Shown here: positions 38,301 through 48,052 of the stretch, one piece after another | How the letters are laid out: each line of letters starts with the position of its first letter | Position numbering within the stretch: the first letter of the stretch is position 1 | Assembly: GCF_007860105.1 (NCBI RefSeq) | Contig: NZ_SJPU01000001.1 | Coordinates: 1,656,118-1,720,117, forward strand | Length of the DNA: 64,000 bases | DNA from: Allorhodopirellula heiligendammensis | GTDB lineage: Bacteria; Planctomycetota; Planctomycetia; Pirellulales; Pirellulaceae | Reading direction: 5' to 3' | Notes under the pieces: model-generated | Told to the model about the DNA's origin: nothing | The model's database searches: none | Seen by the model: the letters and a program-made list of their open reading frames with translations, nothing else | Position numbers and translations under genes: made by a program

Positions 38301-39730
38301 CCTTCGTTGTAAAAGATTTTTTGGTGGATCCCGAGCAAGAGTTCTACGTCTGTTGGTCGGCGCCAAAGGACGTTGGGCAGCTGCCAAGGCGGAGCGGAAA
38401 GAAGGGCGGGAAAGGATGTACGTTGTGCTTCATTCCCCTGACTGCCGGATCGGAGACGATCACTACCGAGCTATCCTTCGGTATCAAGCAAGCGGTCTTA
38501 CTGGGGAACCGGCTGGCCTTGTTGCCAGCAGACGAAGATCAACAGATCTTTATTCATCATCTGGAAACTCTCGAGCGAGAACATTTACTGCTGTCGAGTT
38601 TTGCTGTTGAATCGATCGCAGTGCAAGACGCTGAGCTGTCACTTTACGGCGACGGGAGCGTCGATATCTACTCAGCTGAGTCGTTGAAGCGTCTGCGAAA
38701 TGAAGTTACACAGAGAAAAGTATCACAACTGCGAGAGCATTCGCGCCAGATGTTCGTCGATGGCCGGCTTGTCGGTGGTGTATTGCATGGCTGGTCTGAT
38801 TCGCAACCGACGTTGATCCTTTCGCCTGGACAGGTGCCCACACTTGCCGACTTCAACAGCAGCTTGATCGACGGTCGTTTTCTGCGTCAGGGCAATTCAC
38901 CATCGAGCGAGTTGTCAGGACCACAGGATTCGCAATCCCATGCCGCCATTCTCGCGGGGCCCGTCACGATTCCAGAGGCGGATCTGCGAGTCTCACTGGA
39001 GAATCGTATGGACGTGACACAGAATTCGGGAGACGGTCGGGAGCAGACAGAGCAACGTGTCAACCTGTTGGTGTCGGGTGGGGGCAGACCGTGGGTCGCA
39101 CGCGTACCCGTCGTTCGAGAGCTGATGATTCCGGGTGTACGCCCTGGCCGGCCGGTGATGCACGTATCAGGAGCGAACGTATTGGTCGGCTGTGGAGATC
39201 GAATCTATCGCCTAAGTGCTTCCTCGCTCCGAGACGAGGCTGCCAGTGAGCCGATTGAAAGCGAGGGGCGCTTGAGTGAGGAACTGCATTTTGCGCCACG
39301 TCAGTCGGATTTCATGCTGGCCGACAAAACCTTGTCTCTCAGTCACGAAGTGCTTGGTGGCAGTCCACCGTACGATGTATTTCTGATGACTCGCTGTCAG
39401 GGCGTTCAATGGAACGACGAGACAGGCGAAGTAACATTGTCGCGGGAAGCTCTTTTGCCAGCCGCAGCGACGGTTCTCACCGCTCTCGTCGATGGATTGG
39501 ATTCCAGTAGTGTCAGTACTAAACTGAGAGATCGCGCGCTCGATTTGAGTGACGCATTCGAGCAATTGACGGGACGGACGCTCAATGGCTTTCCAATCGC
39601 GGTACCAATCCATCTCAAGGCAAGTGACAGCGAGGGAGCCATCGCCGAGATTCAATACTTTGTCTTGGTCGACATCCCACTGGATGAAGCCGTCGCAGTA
39701 ACCCAATCAGGTCAAATGAAAGATGAATAA
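35318..39730 (+). CDS. Giant membrane protein: zinc ribbon, TM, trypsin-like protease, propeller, shared C-module
   Basis: 1470 residues. Residues 5-40 form a zinc ribbon (C-D-N-C and C-T-A-C). A transmembrane helix is near residue 110-135 (L-L-F-A-A-F-A-G-A-G-A-M-L-L-V-V-A). A trypsin/DegP-like domain follows, with His273 (T-N-V-H-V-I), Asp311 (S-D-L-A-F-L) and Ser392 (G-N-S-G-G-P). Then come a WD/YVTN-type propeller, an Ig-like insertion, a second propeller, and a C-terminal module ending V-L-V-D-I-P that is shared with the 40853 and 48052 genes. All triad residues are kept, so it may be an active exported protease. The 39723 gene overlaps its end by 8 bp. Confidence 0.78.
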   Translation: MALSIHCDNCGKFFKIASLDDQDSVTCTACGHVFEPQLASHVTGEDVIEVGEADIVDHTDAIGDVTASDVQSDVMTEASVVDAVPSPRPLVSPGNAAGVQRPRSNSLLFAAFAGAGAMLLVVAMVGSAWWVMAPEISQPTPETVADPGVTKSLEMPWDVADANRHLRHNKEPLELPSNAREPTKKLSTVTDQTFPRKSTEAEVRAKLERGKEHVAVSPSASRGLSEQDRARVIEEIKSATVFIRVETSTGLQSGSGFLFQRSKNWGTIVTNVHVIEPDEGKIEKITCVFFSGTKREFEVAATVSCTDERSDLAFLRAYDEKIPAPIHSARDADVYETSTVLAAGFPFGELLKTNRRNPSITITKGTVSSLRRDDFDVVSVLQIDGGINPGNSGGPVVSEDGRLVGVAVAKVQGTSIGFAIPTDVLQQTVLGRIKWISVEKTNKEVGRHQFRIRFADPNRMVKSGELIVFRRSDQSVDRPAANGAWSAAAEQLLASKPLRVATFTHDGVSNASTVLDLPSENNLMFQVRVSRRDGGEHWCPPGKLPQSLELGVATTVPLSGDEDEPEVDDNSDRKSAIAVLPTLMRDFALNLTTGDVACLDPVKHQVHLIRADSLKSADYSSCPKLSIGKDPVSIAYKRYLERDYFIAACSQSSELYLLTADSLELVNKISIGRTPISRVMASINHADPFVYYSVGGDGDSSVGAIDLRQMTDCGVVFDGSADFAISADGRFAYRHATPSSRELESLRMVSDFSADLPTFVRTGGGIATPSACVPGPIGHVVASDTHIYSADLSDQLATLDFNPACFSRTRPVIIGISGSQLTSQRKLILRAASLNTWLSTTANVEIPPELVHLVAVAPQRERPQPNAKQVYLDARLFVDDLNQQLVYASLDKIALIPLDAFNLRDDEPMMNLSVSSADLQVGEETKVDLRTTDSKVSVEVGEMPAGMKQVVSGLSWRPQGTQIGTTTIPITLTFDDIERSAEFQVHVRQPSIRTPFVVKDFLVDPEQEFYVCWSAPKDVGQLPRRSGKKGGKGCTLCFIPLTAGSETITTELSFGIKQAVLLGNRLALLPADEDQQIFIHHLETLEREHLLLSSFAVESIAVQDAELSLYGDGSVDIYSAESLKRLRNEVTQRKVSQLREHSRQMFVDGRLVGGVLHGWSDSQPTLILSPGQVPTLADFNSSLIDGRFLRQGNSPSSELSGPQDSQSHAAILAGPVTIPEADLRVSLENRMDVTQNSGDGREQTEQRVNLLVSGGGRPWVARVPVVRELMIPGVRPGRPVMHVSGANVLVGCGDRIYRLSASSLRDEAASEPIESEGRLSEELHFAPRQSDFMLADKTLSLSHEVLGGSPPYDVFLMTRCQGVQWNDETGEVTLSREALLPAAATVLTALVDGLDSSSVSTKLRDRALDLSDAFEQLTGRTLNGFPIAVPIHLKASDSEGAIAEIQYFVLVDIPLDEAVAVTQSGQMKDE

Positions 39731-40859
39731 ACACATCGAACGAGCGGGCTCTGGGATGTTTCTGTTGATATGCATTCTGATCGTGCTCTCCGTTGCGGCG
39801 ATGTCAGTGCAGCGTGCCCGCGAGCTTGCCAGTTCGGATCGGTGTCGCGATAACTTACGGCGTCTCGGCATCGGTCTTCAAAACTACCACATGGCTTACG
39901 ATACGATGCCTGCTGGCGCGGGAGGAACGACGGGCGGATATGGTTTCCCTCGCCAACTGAGCGGCGAAAAAGACTCCAATCGTGGGCGTTTATCCGGCTT
40001 TGCAGCTTTGCTGCCGTTTATCGATCAGTCAGCGGCCTATTCGAAACTGAAGGGAAATCGTACCGGCAGTTTTCCCCCGATGGGCCCCGTCCCATCGTAC
40101 GACCCGTCCGAATATACCTTGTGGTCAGTCCAGTTTGACGCATTCCTTTGCCCGTCGGACCCGGCGGTCAAAGAAGACTATGGCATGCGAAGTTATGTTA
40201 TGAATTATGGTGACGCCGTCGACTCGGTCGGCCGGCTCTTTGACGATTCGGCCGAGGACCAGGTATTGAGACGTGAGGTGGGGCGAGGAGCCTTTGTCCC
40301 TCACGCGTCCATTCGTAATCGCGATTTTCTGGATGGTCTTTCGAACACGGTCATGCTCAGCGAAACGATGATCGGTGTGGGTACCGAAAAATCTGGGGCA
40401 ATGGTTGTTCGCGGAGTTCCCGGTCTGATTCAATCGCCTGGCAACGCACTGAAGACAGCGACAGCTTCACAAGAACCATATCGACCGGGACAGATCATTT
40501 GGTCGGTCGGCAAAGGGTCGCGTTGGGCCGAGGGGAGTTTTCTCGTCAATGCTTTCACGACGGTGTTGCCGCCCAACGGGCCCTCAGCCACCTTACCTAG
40601 GGATCCCGAAAGTGGATGCATTTCCCCGTCGTCCTATCACCTCGACGGCGTGAATGTCTTGATGGGCAATGGGGCGGTACGTTTCGTCTCCAATACCATA
40701 GATGTCGGTGACTCCAACGCCGCGTCCATTTCGCCGCTGCTCGAAAACGGGGGTGAGGAGAGTCCATTCGGGGTGTGGGGAGCCATGGGGACACGGGCCG
40801 GGATCGAGATCATCCCTTCAGAAAGGGAGGCAGCGTTTCAAACCTATCCAGGCTACTGA
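39723..40859 (+). CDS. DUF1559 domain-containing protein (type IV pilin-like)
   Basis: A 378-residue member of the large planctomycete DUF1559 family. N-terminal hydrophobic helix (F-L-L-I-C-I-L-I-V-L-S-V-A-A-M), then the family hallmark C-R-D-N-L-R-R-L-G-I-G-L-Q-N-Y-H and the C-terminal Y-H-L-D-G-V-N-V-L-M-G-N-G-A-V-R-F-V-S (the H-x9-DG region). The classic prepilin peptidase pattern just before the helix is weak. It starts 8 bp inside the protease-propeller gene, so it is co-translated with it. Its stop overlaps the convergent 40853 gene. Role unknown, probably extracellular. Confidence 0.85.
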   Translation: MNKHIERAGSGMFLLICILIVLSVAAMSVQRARELASSDRCRDNLRRLGIGLQNYHMAYDTMPAGAGGTTGGYGFPRQLSGEKDSNRGRLSGFAALLPFIDQSAAYSKLKGNRTGSFPPMGPVPSYDPSEYTLWSVQFDAFLCPSDPAVKEDYGMRSYVMNYGDAVDSVGRLFDDSAEDQVLRREVGRGAFVPHASIRNRDFLDGLSNTVMLSETMIGVGTEKSGAMVVRGVPGLIQSPGNALKTATASQEPYRPGQIIWSVGKGSRWAEGSFLVNAFTTVLPPNGPSATLPRDPESGCISPSSYHLDGVNVLMGNGAVRFVSNTIDVGDSNAASISPLLENGGEESPFGVWGAMGTRAGIEIIPSEREAAFQTYPGY

Positions 40860-43800
40860 TGCACATCCACATCAACTAGATAGGCGTGAAACAAAGCAGC
40901 CTTTTCTCCCGTGGCGTTTTCCGCGGTCACGTAAGCATACACCGGAACAGGAATGTTTCGGGGAGCACGACCGGCTAAGCTGCGGTACGCATCGGTGACC
41001 TGCGAGCGATAAGCCGCCAATGCATCGGAGTTCAGCTTTTTCAGTTGTTCCGGTGACAGGGTATGGCTGCGGTAGGACTGATCGTTGATGCCTGCGATCT
41101 TCTGAGCAGCCTCAACGAGTGCCTGGATCGACTCAAACGCGATTTGGAAGGAGCCATCGGTGGACTCACCCTCAAACAGAACCTTTGCGTTGTTGTCCTC
41201 CGTAGAAAAGTCGCCGCGTTTTGTTGTGTAACCACTCATCAGTCTCAGGCGATACTTCACAGCATCCGGAGCAGCATACTGCACCTCGGTGGGGCGGGCC
41301 GCATTGAGCAGGAACGTCGACTGAACCGGTTGGAAGTTGAATCCAATCTCTGGCAACTCCCAGAGGGAGTAAGGAATGAAACGAACTCTGCCGTCGATGA
41401 TCGTGGCTGAAAATTCTGGTCCGTGCGATACCGCCAATGGACCTCCCCCACGCACTTCTGGGTCGGGTGCTTGCAAAGCTGGTCTAAGGATCTTGCGGAT
41501 CTTGTTCTCGTGATCAAACGCCACTTCGCCAACGACTTCCGCCCCTTCCCGCTGGACGTGTAAACGGCATGGATACATCGGTAGCTGGTGTCCGGTGACG
41601 TTGGCTCGAGAGTCGTGGAGCGTTAACAGAACCGGACCCGACGGCTCGAGACGCGCGGCTTTCTCAAAGCCCTTAACGTGTCCAAGAACGTTTCTGTCTG
41701 GTCCCACACCAAAGGCGATCGGCAACGCTAGTAACCGAGGCTCTCGCATGGCTTTGTCCCAGTGGACTCCCTCCCACATCCAACCATCGCCAAATTCTTC
41801 TGCGAGCAAGGTCGACGTCGTCGGAACACCAGGTTGAATTGGCTTGAGGGACGGAAGTTCAAATCGCTCTCCTGTTGTCGATGAACTCGCAGCAACATAT
41901 TTGTCAGCAACGACAACAACTCTTGTGGCTTGACCCTGCAAAGGAACCTGTTTGATTGGCTTGAGTGTCCTGTGGTCAAAGCGGATCAGCCGCGGTGGAT
42001 TCGGAAGGGTGGCGCAAATCCCGCTGGGACTGATCGCGGCAAATTCGATCTCCCCGGGGGCCTCATCGTGCCGTAGCACTTCGCCTCGGCGCCAATCGTA
42101 GACGCCCACCATGTACTTGATACCTGGGGGCGGAGCACTCATTTTCCGTTGGTGCTGCCAAGATACTTCCATGTCCGAATCATTCCCCCAGATCACCGCC
42201 AGGTCGGAATCTCGCTGAAATGAAATACCGTTGACGTAGAACGGCAATGCCGCCGGGTCATGGGATCCACCCAGTTTAACATTCACTCCGAAGTAGGTGT
42301 CCTTGACGAGTTCACCCGAACGAGCTCGGATGCCGAGTGACAGCTTGCCGATCTGTTTTGCACTAGGAGTCCAAGTCAATGAATCCCCTACGATTGCAAT
42401 CGAACTGTCTTGGGTGCTGACGAACTTAGCCTGTTCGCGAAAATCGTCCCGTGGTAGACGATTCTGGAGCGGCGGCTTCGGTTTGGGAACAGCGGCACGG
42501 GGGGCAGTGTTGAGACCACCTCTCATCACTGCAATGGTATCGGTAACAAGGATGTTGAGTGTTGCCACCTTCGTAATCGCGATGACTTCCTTGGGGTCGT
42601 CGCCCTGGACAATGCACACCGCAGCGCGAACGGGTCTCGTCCGGGCATACTGATAAACTCGTCCGAGCCCGTCCGTACGAGGTTCGAGCGATGGCCGAAT
42701 CGCATCGCTCAGTGGCTCGAAAGTTAACGACATGTCGTTATTCGCAGTCACTGTTTCGATGGCTACCATTTTTCGATCAGGATTGTTTTCATCGTCGGTT
42801 CGGTCAATCTTGCCATCGTCGTTGAAATCCCTGAATGTCAACTCGCTGGTCGTGTACTGACGCGTCCATTTGCCATCGGGTGTCTGCAACAGCACGATGA
42901 TCTCGAAATCATTTCTCAACGTGATATCGGAGGGAATGGAATACGTTGGAAACGGACCGAAGGTGAGCGAATCACGATAGGAAACCTGAATATGAGAGTC
43001 TGTTTCGTTTTTCTCTTCGACAAAGTAGGGGGACTGATCAATCAACTCATAGGTCACATCGGCTTCTGACGGAGTTTTCAATGGAATTGAAATCTCCTCG
43101 CCGATGCTGACCGCCGCAGGGATATCAGACGTGACTGTTAACCAAGGCTCCTGCGGCACGCCGTCAAGCAAATCTGACCAGACGAAGATCGAACTGTTGG
43201 TCGCCATGATGGCTAGCCCCCGTGTTTCGTCGAGGAAACCCCATAGGTTCGGGTGATAATGGGCCCGCGATTCATTGCTAACTGACCGCTTCGCGATCCC
43301 ATCTTTGAAGCCTTTCGTTGCATGCACTTTGTAGTTATTGGCAGAAATGATCTTGATCCAGCCATCTGGGTCGATCGCTTGCTTGGCATTCGATTTCTCC
43401 ACGCCCAGTAAAATGGCGTTCTCTTTTCCGCTATCGAGCAAACGCACACCTGTGTTGTCTGTGACAAATAGGTCTCGACTGCACAGGTTATGAGATGCCA
43501 ACGTTTGGATACCCAAGGGGCCTGAGGCCAGGCGAGAGCCATCGTAACGGTCGATTTCATGGATATGCGTTAACCTTCCAAGCGTGCCATCACCCGGAAG
43601 CTTCTCGTAGCGGTAGGACGAATTGATGCCAAATAGCGTCGAGCCATCAGCTGAAACTTCTAGACGACTATCTGGCTCGTCTGCCGTGCGTCCCGATGGC
43701 AGTGGTTCTGTTTTGCTGTCGAGTTTCATAGTCGACAGATCAAATCTTCCTACAACGTTATTTTTATATGTAGTTCCATGTCGCTCGAATGACTGAATCG

Positions 43801-45289
43801 CCGCAAAGTACAGGAACGGGTCATTGGAATCTCGACTGGAACCAATATCCTGAATATTGATGCTCTGAGGATCACCAGTTGAGAGTTCGCCAATCGATTG
43901 GAGAGTTTCGACGTCGTAGAGCCAGACGTTCGCACTTTGATTGCACGCTACCGCGTAGAGCCTCGTGTCCTTCCACGGTTTGATGGTGACGGCAGTCGGC
44001 AGGCCGGGTGTGGCAAAGATCGCGATCGGGTCGGCTGGTCCGCTTAGCAGATTGTCGATGTCATAGACAGCAACGACGCCACTTTTACCATCGGCTCGAT
44101 CCAGAGTGAGCGCAATTCTGCCTGACGGTTCGTCGTAGGCGATCGACCAAGTCTTGGTAGGGAGCACATGATTCTCCGGCGAGCCTTCCAACCGAAAGGA
44201 ATTTTCGTCGGGTTTGATTTCTGCAAGGATCGGGTGTGCCTGTAAACTGCCCTGCTCCCGTTCCTGAGTTTCCTGGCCACTCTTGGATTTTTGTTTGCGG
44301 TTCGACAGCATCTCCTGTTCTTGCTGCAGGTTCTGCGCTGGATCCAATGGCGGCGAACTTGGCTGTACCTGCCGCGCTGCTTGAGTCGCTGATGCGGCAA
44401 CCTGCCCGAGTGAATCTGTTGCTGCAGATGAATCGGCGGCGTTTACCATCGGCTTGGCAGCGGTAGCCCTCGATCCCGTACCGAAGAACACATAGCCTTC
44501 GATACCAAGCAGTGCCAAACCCAACGCCACCCCGGCTGCTAGCGCTCTCCAAGGAATTCTCTGGCTCGGGGCATGATCCGAGGTGGCCTGTTTTGACTCT
44601 ACGGACTTTACATCGGACGACGTTCTCGGCGGCGATAAGCCCTGAAGGGGAAATGCCGGGACCCGTTCGGCACTGCTCGTTCCAATTGCCATAGAAGGAA
44701 AGGTATTCGCTGGTGCCGCTAAAGGGTCAACGTCAAACTCAGGCAGTTGATCGAAAGTCTGTCCATTTTCGAAATCGGGAATGTCTCCAAACCCGGACGC
44801 GTCGTCAAACGCTGGGGCATCGTTAACGTGTTCTGCTCCGCCTTCATGATCTGCTGGATTCATTCCGACCGTGGGTTGCTGAGCGGTTATGTTGATCGCT
44901 GATTGGCTGGGCGCTTTCTGAACGGGCGACGCTTTTGGCTTTGGAGGACCTTGCGGAGGCGGACGTTTTGAAATGGTAAACGTTTGCTGGCACTTGGGGC
45001 ATCGCGCTCGCTTGCCGGTCAGCTTGGATCGCACTTTGAGTTGATGTCCGGCCGGACATTTAACAATGATTGTCGATTCGGGCGTCGGACCAGAATCACT
45101 TGAGTCGGCAGGTGGCGCTAGCGATTGCTGTGGTGTTTGCGTTGCCGACTCAGGGAGCGTTGAAGAGGAAGCGGAATCCTTACCAACTGTTAACAGTGTC
45201 TTGCAACTCGGACAACGAATTGTTTTGCCTAACAATTCTTCCTTCACGTTGAGTAGATGCCCCTGGGGGCAGGTGATACGCAATGGCAT
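40853..45289 (-). CDS. Giant propeller protein with two zinc ribbons and shared C-module
   Basis: 1478 residues. Two tandem zinc ribbons (C-P-Q-G-H to C-P-S-C, and C-P-A-G-H to C-P-K-C) come first, then a long disordered Pro/Gln region, a TM helix (A-L-A-A-G-V-A-L-G-L-A-L-L-G-I), a YVTN-like propeller with D-I-x-x-L-L-S-G-P-x-D-P-I-A, an Ig-like part ending L-T-W-T-P-S-A, a second propeller, and a C-terminal module (D-A-Y-R-S-L-A-G-R-A-P, Y-L-V-D-V). It is the last of three genes in a minus-strand series. Its 3' end overlaps the convergent DUF1559 gene by 7 bp. Likely membrane-anchored and exported; no enzymatic motif was found. Confidence 0.72.
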   Translation of the reverse strand: MPLRITCPQGHLLNVKEELLGKTIRCPSCKTLLTVGKDSASSSTLPESATQTPQQSLAPPADSSDSGPTPESTIIVKCPAGHQLKVRSKLTGKRARCPKCQQTFTISKRPPPQGPPKPKASPVQKAPSQSAINITAQQPTVGMNPADHEGGAEHVNDAPAFDDASGFGDIPDFENGQTFDQLPEFDVDPLAAPANTFPSMAIGTSSAERVPAFPLQGLSPPRTSSDVKSVESKQATSDHAPSQRIPWRALAAGVALGLALLGIEGYVFFGTGSRATAAKPMVNAADSSAATDSLGQVAASATQAARQVQPSSPPLDPAQNLQQEQEMLSNRKQKSKSGQETQEREQGSLQAHPILAEIKPDENSFRLEGSPENHVLPTKTWSIAYDEPSGRIALTLDRADGKSGVVAVYDIDNLLSGPADPIAIFATPGLPTAVTIKPWKDTRLYAVACNQSANVWLYDVETLQSIGELSTGDPQSINIQDIGSSRDSNDPFLYFAAIQSFERHGTTYKNNVVGRFDLSTMKLDSKTEPLPSGRTADEPDSRLEVSADGSTLFGINSSYRYEKLPGDGTLGRLTHIHEIDRYDGSRLASGPLGIQTLASHNLCSRDLFVTDNTGVRLLDSGKENAILLGVEKSNAKQAIDPDGWIKIISANNYKVHATKGFKDGIAKRSVSNESRAHYHPNLWGFLDETRGLAIMATNSSIFVWSDLLDGVPQEPWLTVTSDIPAAVSIGEEISIPLKTPSEADVTYELIDQSPYFVEEKNETDSHIQVSYRDSLTFGPFPTYSIPSDITLRNDFEIIVLLQTPDGKWTRQYTTSELTFRDFNDDGKIDRTDDENNPDRKMVAIETVTANNDMSLTFEPLSDAIRPSLEPRTDGLGRVYQYARTRPVRAAVCIVQGDDPKEVIAITKVATLNILVTDTIAVMRGGLNTAPRAAVPKPKPPLQNRLPRDDFREQAKFVSTQDSSIAIVGDSLTWTPSAKQIGKLSLGIRARSGELVKDTYFGVNVKLGGSHDPAALPFYVNGISFQRDSDLAVIWGNDSDMEVSWQHQRKMSAPPPGIKYMVGVYDWRRGEVLRHDEAPGEIEFAAISPSGICATLPNPPRLIRFDHRTLKPIKQVPLQGQATRVVVVADKYVAASSSTTGERFELPSLKPIQPGVPTTSTLLAEEFGDGWMWEGVHWDKAMREPRLLALPIAFGVGPDRNVLGHVKGFEKAARLEPSGPVLLTLHDSRANVTGHQLPMYPCRLHVQREGAEVVGEVAFDHENKIRKILRPALQAPDPEVRGGGPLAVSHGPEFSATIIDGRVRFIPYSLWELPEIGFNFQPVQSTFLLNAARPTEVQYAAPDAVKYRLRLMSGYTTKRGDFSTEDNNAKVLFEGESTDGSFQIAFESIQALVEAAQKIAGINDQSYRSHTLSPEQLKKLNSDALAAYRSQVTDAYRSLAGRAPRNIPVPVYAYVTAENATGEKAALFHAYLVDVDVHQ

Positions 45290-45322
45290 GAGACTGCATT
45301 TCCTGTCACGTCGAATGAATGC

Positions 45323-48052
45323 TCAATGAAAATTAATATTGTCTAACTTCAATTCAGGCGAAGGCATAACGTGCAGGTCGAACTCCATAGGTTCTTCTTT
45401 CCCGTACTCGCTCATGGCAGTGATGATCACGTGGTGTTTGCCTTCGGCCACGTCAGCAGGCACATTCCAAGTTGCCTTACCACTATCGTCCAGTTGCATA
45501 CCAAGTGGTCCCGCGGATATTTGATACGTGACTCTTCCACGTGGAAACGCTTTCAGCTGATACGACCATTGACGGCCGGGGCGAACCCAGACATGAGGGG
45601 ATGACACTACGATTGGCAGTAGAGTTTGAACACGCTCCAAAGCGGTTTCGACATCCCATTGATAGAACTCAAACTGAAGTTTCTTGGCATCGAATCGAAC
45701 CAACCGATTTACGGACGGCACAAACCATATCTGCTCGTGGTCGAGGATCGGTGAAGGTGGACGCATCTGCAGCCCACTTATGGGCAGATCGTTTAAAGTC
45801 GAGATCGATTCTGGAAGCGAATGGTGATAGATCTGAGCGTCGATCTGGTATCCGTACTGAGGACGGAATGAGGATCCGACTTGGTAACTCTCTCCCTTGA
45901 CGGCGCAGATCAATGGTCCTGAGACCGCCGGAAAGGACACCCCACTCGATGTGGGCGACGGCTGGGGGGCCCAGCGACGGTCAAACACACTCTCACCGAT
46001 ATACGCGTGGCTTCCGTCGGAAGACATTCTGACAGTGCTGGGGCGGATCTCGCGTCGAGCGTAAACTTGGTATTCCAAACCCACCGGTACCAGCGAAATT
46101 AAATCGTTACCCCTCGTCGCTGAGAGAGTCATCCCGTTCTCGGAAATCCCAGTTACGGCGATCGGCGTCGGCCGCAGATTTGGCCGCTGATTGGGATCAC
46201 GAATCGATGGCATCCTGAGGGGCGCAAGCGTTTGGCTGTCGAAACGGTACAGCTCATTTGAATGGATGCCTCCGACTATCAACGGGCCATCTGATGAGGC
46301 GCCGAGTAACATTAGCCTCGCCTCGCCTTCAAATGGTACCTGTACTTGGTGCGAAATGGTCAGGTCACTGAGTCGCCAGCGTGTAAGTGTTTGATCAACC
46401 GGATCGTGAACGATCACGCACTCCAATCCTGTCGCAAAACGCGTGCCCGTGTGTGGCGCTGGTAGACTTGCAATCAGGTTTCCGGAGGCGGTGCTGAGTA
46501 TCGAAATGGCACCCGGTTGACGAAAAACTAATGCACGTCCTTCTGCAGCAGGACGAATGATGCTCGGTCTGGCTTTGACCCCGAGCTTGACTATCGCGTC
46601 AGCCAGCTTATGGGGGTCCTGTTCCGCCAGCCACGCGGTTGACGGCGGATCGATCAGCCATCGGGCGACCGCTGCTTGGTCTTTTATACGCTGGGCGATA
46701 TTTGCGTCACTTGATTTCTCGCCTGCAGATCGAACCACGATCGCCATCGGATGAATCGTTTGGTTTTCACCTAACGAGACGCGAAGATCGACGTGGATTG
46801 TCAAGTCTTTGTCCAGTTCCGGTGGCAGCCAATGTAGTATTCCTTGCTCATCGATCGTCAGTCCATGCGGTGCGCCGATCACTTCGAACTTGGTTTCACG
46901 ATCCATGCCGACGAGTCGAACCCGGTGGGTGAATGTTCGATTGGCATGAGCGGTCAACCGCAAAGGTGATCTCAGTGCCAAGCCTCTCGAATCCAACGGG
47001 GGCAATAGATTTCCCGGACCGATGTGGTGGACTCTCAGCCGGCCGATTCGATCATCGACGGTGATGATCAACCCATCACGTGAGTTGAGGTGAACTCGTT
47101 GTCCCACCGGGAGACGATCTGTTCCCGTCTCAAGTAATATGCCAGGCACCTTGCCTAGCGGCTCACTGTCTCCATCGCTCATATAGTACGCCTCCAAACC
47201 GGAGCCATTCTGTGCCGGACGCATGCTCAGATAGTACGATCCCCCACGATCATGAATCGTGATCTGGCCGTCGGCGCTGGACGCTCGTGATTGAGTGATC
47301 GACTCCTTGCGAGCTTTCGTGTCTTCCTGATCCAGGGGAACGGCCCAGCCGAATAGGTAGCGGCCTTGCCGATCCGGCTGCATCCAATTCGTCTTTTCAT
47401 GCTCGGAACAGAATTGCCCGACCACGCCCTTGGCATCAACCCGTAGCAACAATCCCGCTGGAGCCACATAGAACGTGGTTCCATCGTCGGATGCCGTCGC
47501 AAAACCTGAGCTTTTGATATCGCCGGCAACGATCGCGCGGCCGATGAGATCGATCTCGTCGACAACAGGGGCCAAGGTGTTCAGATTCAGCAGGCGAACC
47601 TCTTCGAGTGGCCAGCGACACTCTTGTGGAACAAGTAGCAGTGGGCCGTCTGACGCCGCACCGATCGCTGCATATCCAACATTCATGTCTAAATTGAGCG
47701 GCGATTCGGAGAGCTTCTGTGCCGCTGGCAACGACCAATGCTCGATGCGCTTCTTGTTAGGATCGATTACGACGAGACGATGATTCCCTGCCGCGATCAC
47801 CGCATCGTCTGAGGGCAATACCACATGAGCAATGGTCTGGCTCGTGAGCGTATCAAAGATGGCGAGGCGATCGACTAAACGCAGAATCAGGAATCGGCCT
47901 GCCCCACCAACATGCACGTCAAGGATGCGCCCAACGTCGCCTCCCTCGGGTTGGGGCGACGTGGCTTGAGTTTTGCCCTCCGGTGTCGCCTGGCAAATGC
48001 CAGCACTGCACAAAATCCAGAAGAGCATCAAACAGAGTCGATTCACGTGCAT
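45323..48052 (-). CDS. Secreted propeller protein with Ig-like domains
   Basis: 909 residues with a signal peptide (L-C-L-M-L-F-W-I-L-C-S-A-G-I-C-Q-A). Two propeller-like regions (I-L-D-V-H-V-G-G-A-G-R-F-L-I-L-R-L, and A-I-S-I-L-S-T-A-S-G-N-L-I-A-S-L) flank an Ig-like insertion (G-A-P-H-G-L-T-I-D-E-Q-G-I-L-H-W), with another such fold near the end (G-P-L-G-M-Q-L-D-D-S-G-K-A-T-W). It lacks zinc ribbon, TM helix and the C-module of its neighbours. Its ATG overlaps the stop of the 48052-51117 gene by one base, a translational coupling sign. Confidence 0.7.
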   Translation of the reverse strand: MHVNRLCLMLFWILCSAGICQATPEGKTQATSPQPEGGDVGRILDVHVGGAGRFLILRLVDRLAIFDTLTSQTIAHVVLPSDDAVIAAGNHRLVVIDPNKKRIEHWSLPAAQKLSESPLNLDMNVGYAAIGAASDGPLLLVPQECRWPLEEVRLLNLNTLAPVVDEIDLIGRAIVAGDIKSSGFATASDDGTTFYVAPAGLLLRVDAKGVVGQFCSEHEKTNWMQPDRQGRYLFGWAVPLDQEDTKARKESITQSRASSADGQITIHDRGGSYYLSMRPAQNGSGLEAYYMSDGDSEPLGKVPGILLETGTDRLPVGQRVHLNSRDGLIITVDDRIGRLRVHHIGPGNLLPPLDSRGLALRSPLRLTAHANRTFTHRVRLVGMDRETKFEVIGAPHGLTIDEQGILHWLPPELDKDLTIHVDLRVSLGENQTIHPMAIVVRSAGEKSSDANIAQRIKDQAAVARWLIDPPSTAWLAEQDPHKLADAIVKLGVKARPSIIRPAAEGRALVFRQPGAISILSTASGNLIASLPAPHTGTRFATGLECVIVHDPVDQTLTRWRLSDLTISHQVQVPFEGEARLMLLGASSDGPLIVGGIHSNELYRFDSQTLAPLRMPSIRDPNQRPNLRPTPIAVTGISENGMTLSATRGNDLISLVPVGLEYQVYARREIRPSTVRMSSDGSHAYIGESVFDRRWAPQPSPTSSGVSFPAVSGPLICAVKGESYQVGSSFRPQYGYQIDAQIYHHSLPESISTLNDLPISGLQMRPPSPILDHEQIWFVPSVNRLVRFDAKKLQFEFYQWDVETALERVQTLLPIVVSSPHVWVRPGRQWSYQLKAFPRGRVTYQISAGPLGMQLDDSGKATWNVPADVAEGKHHVIITAMSEYGKEEPMEFDLHVMPSPELKLDNINFH

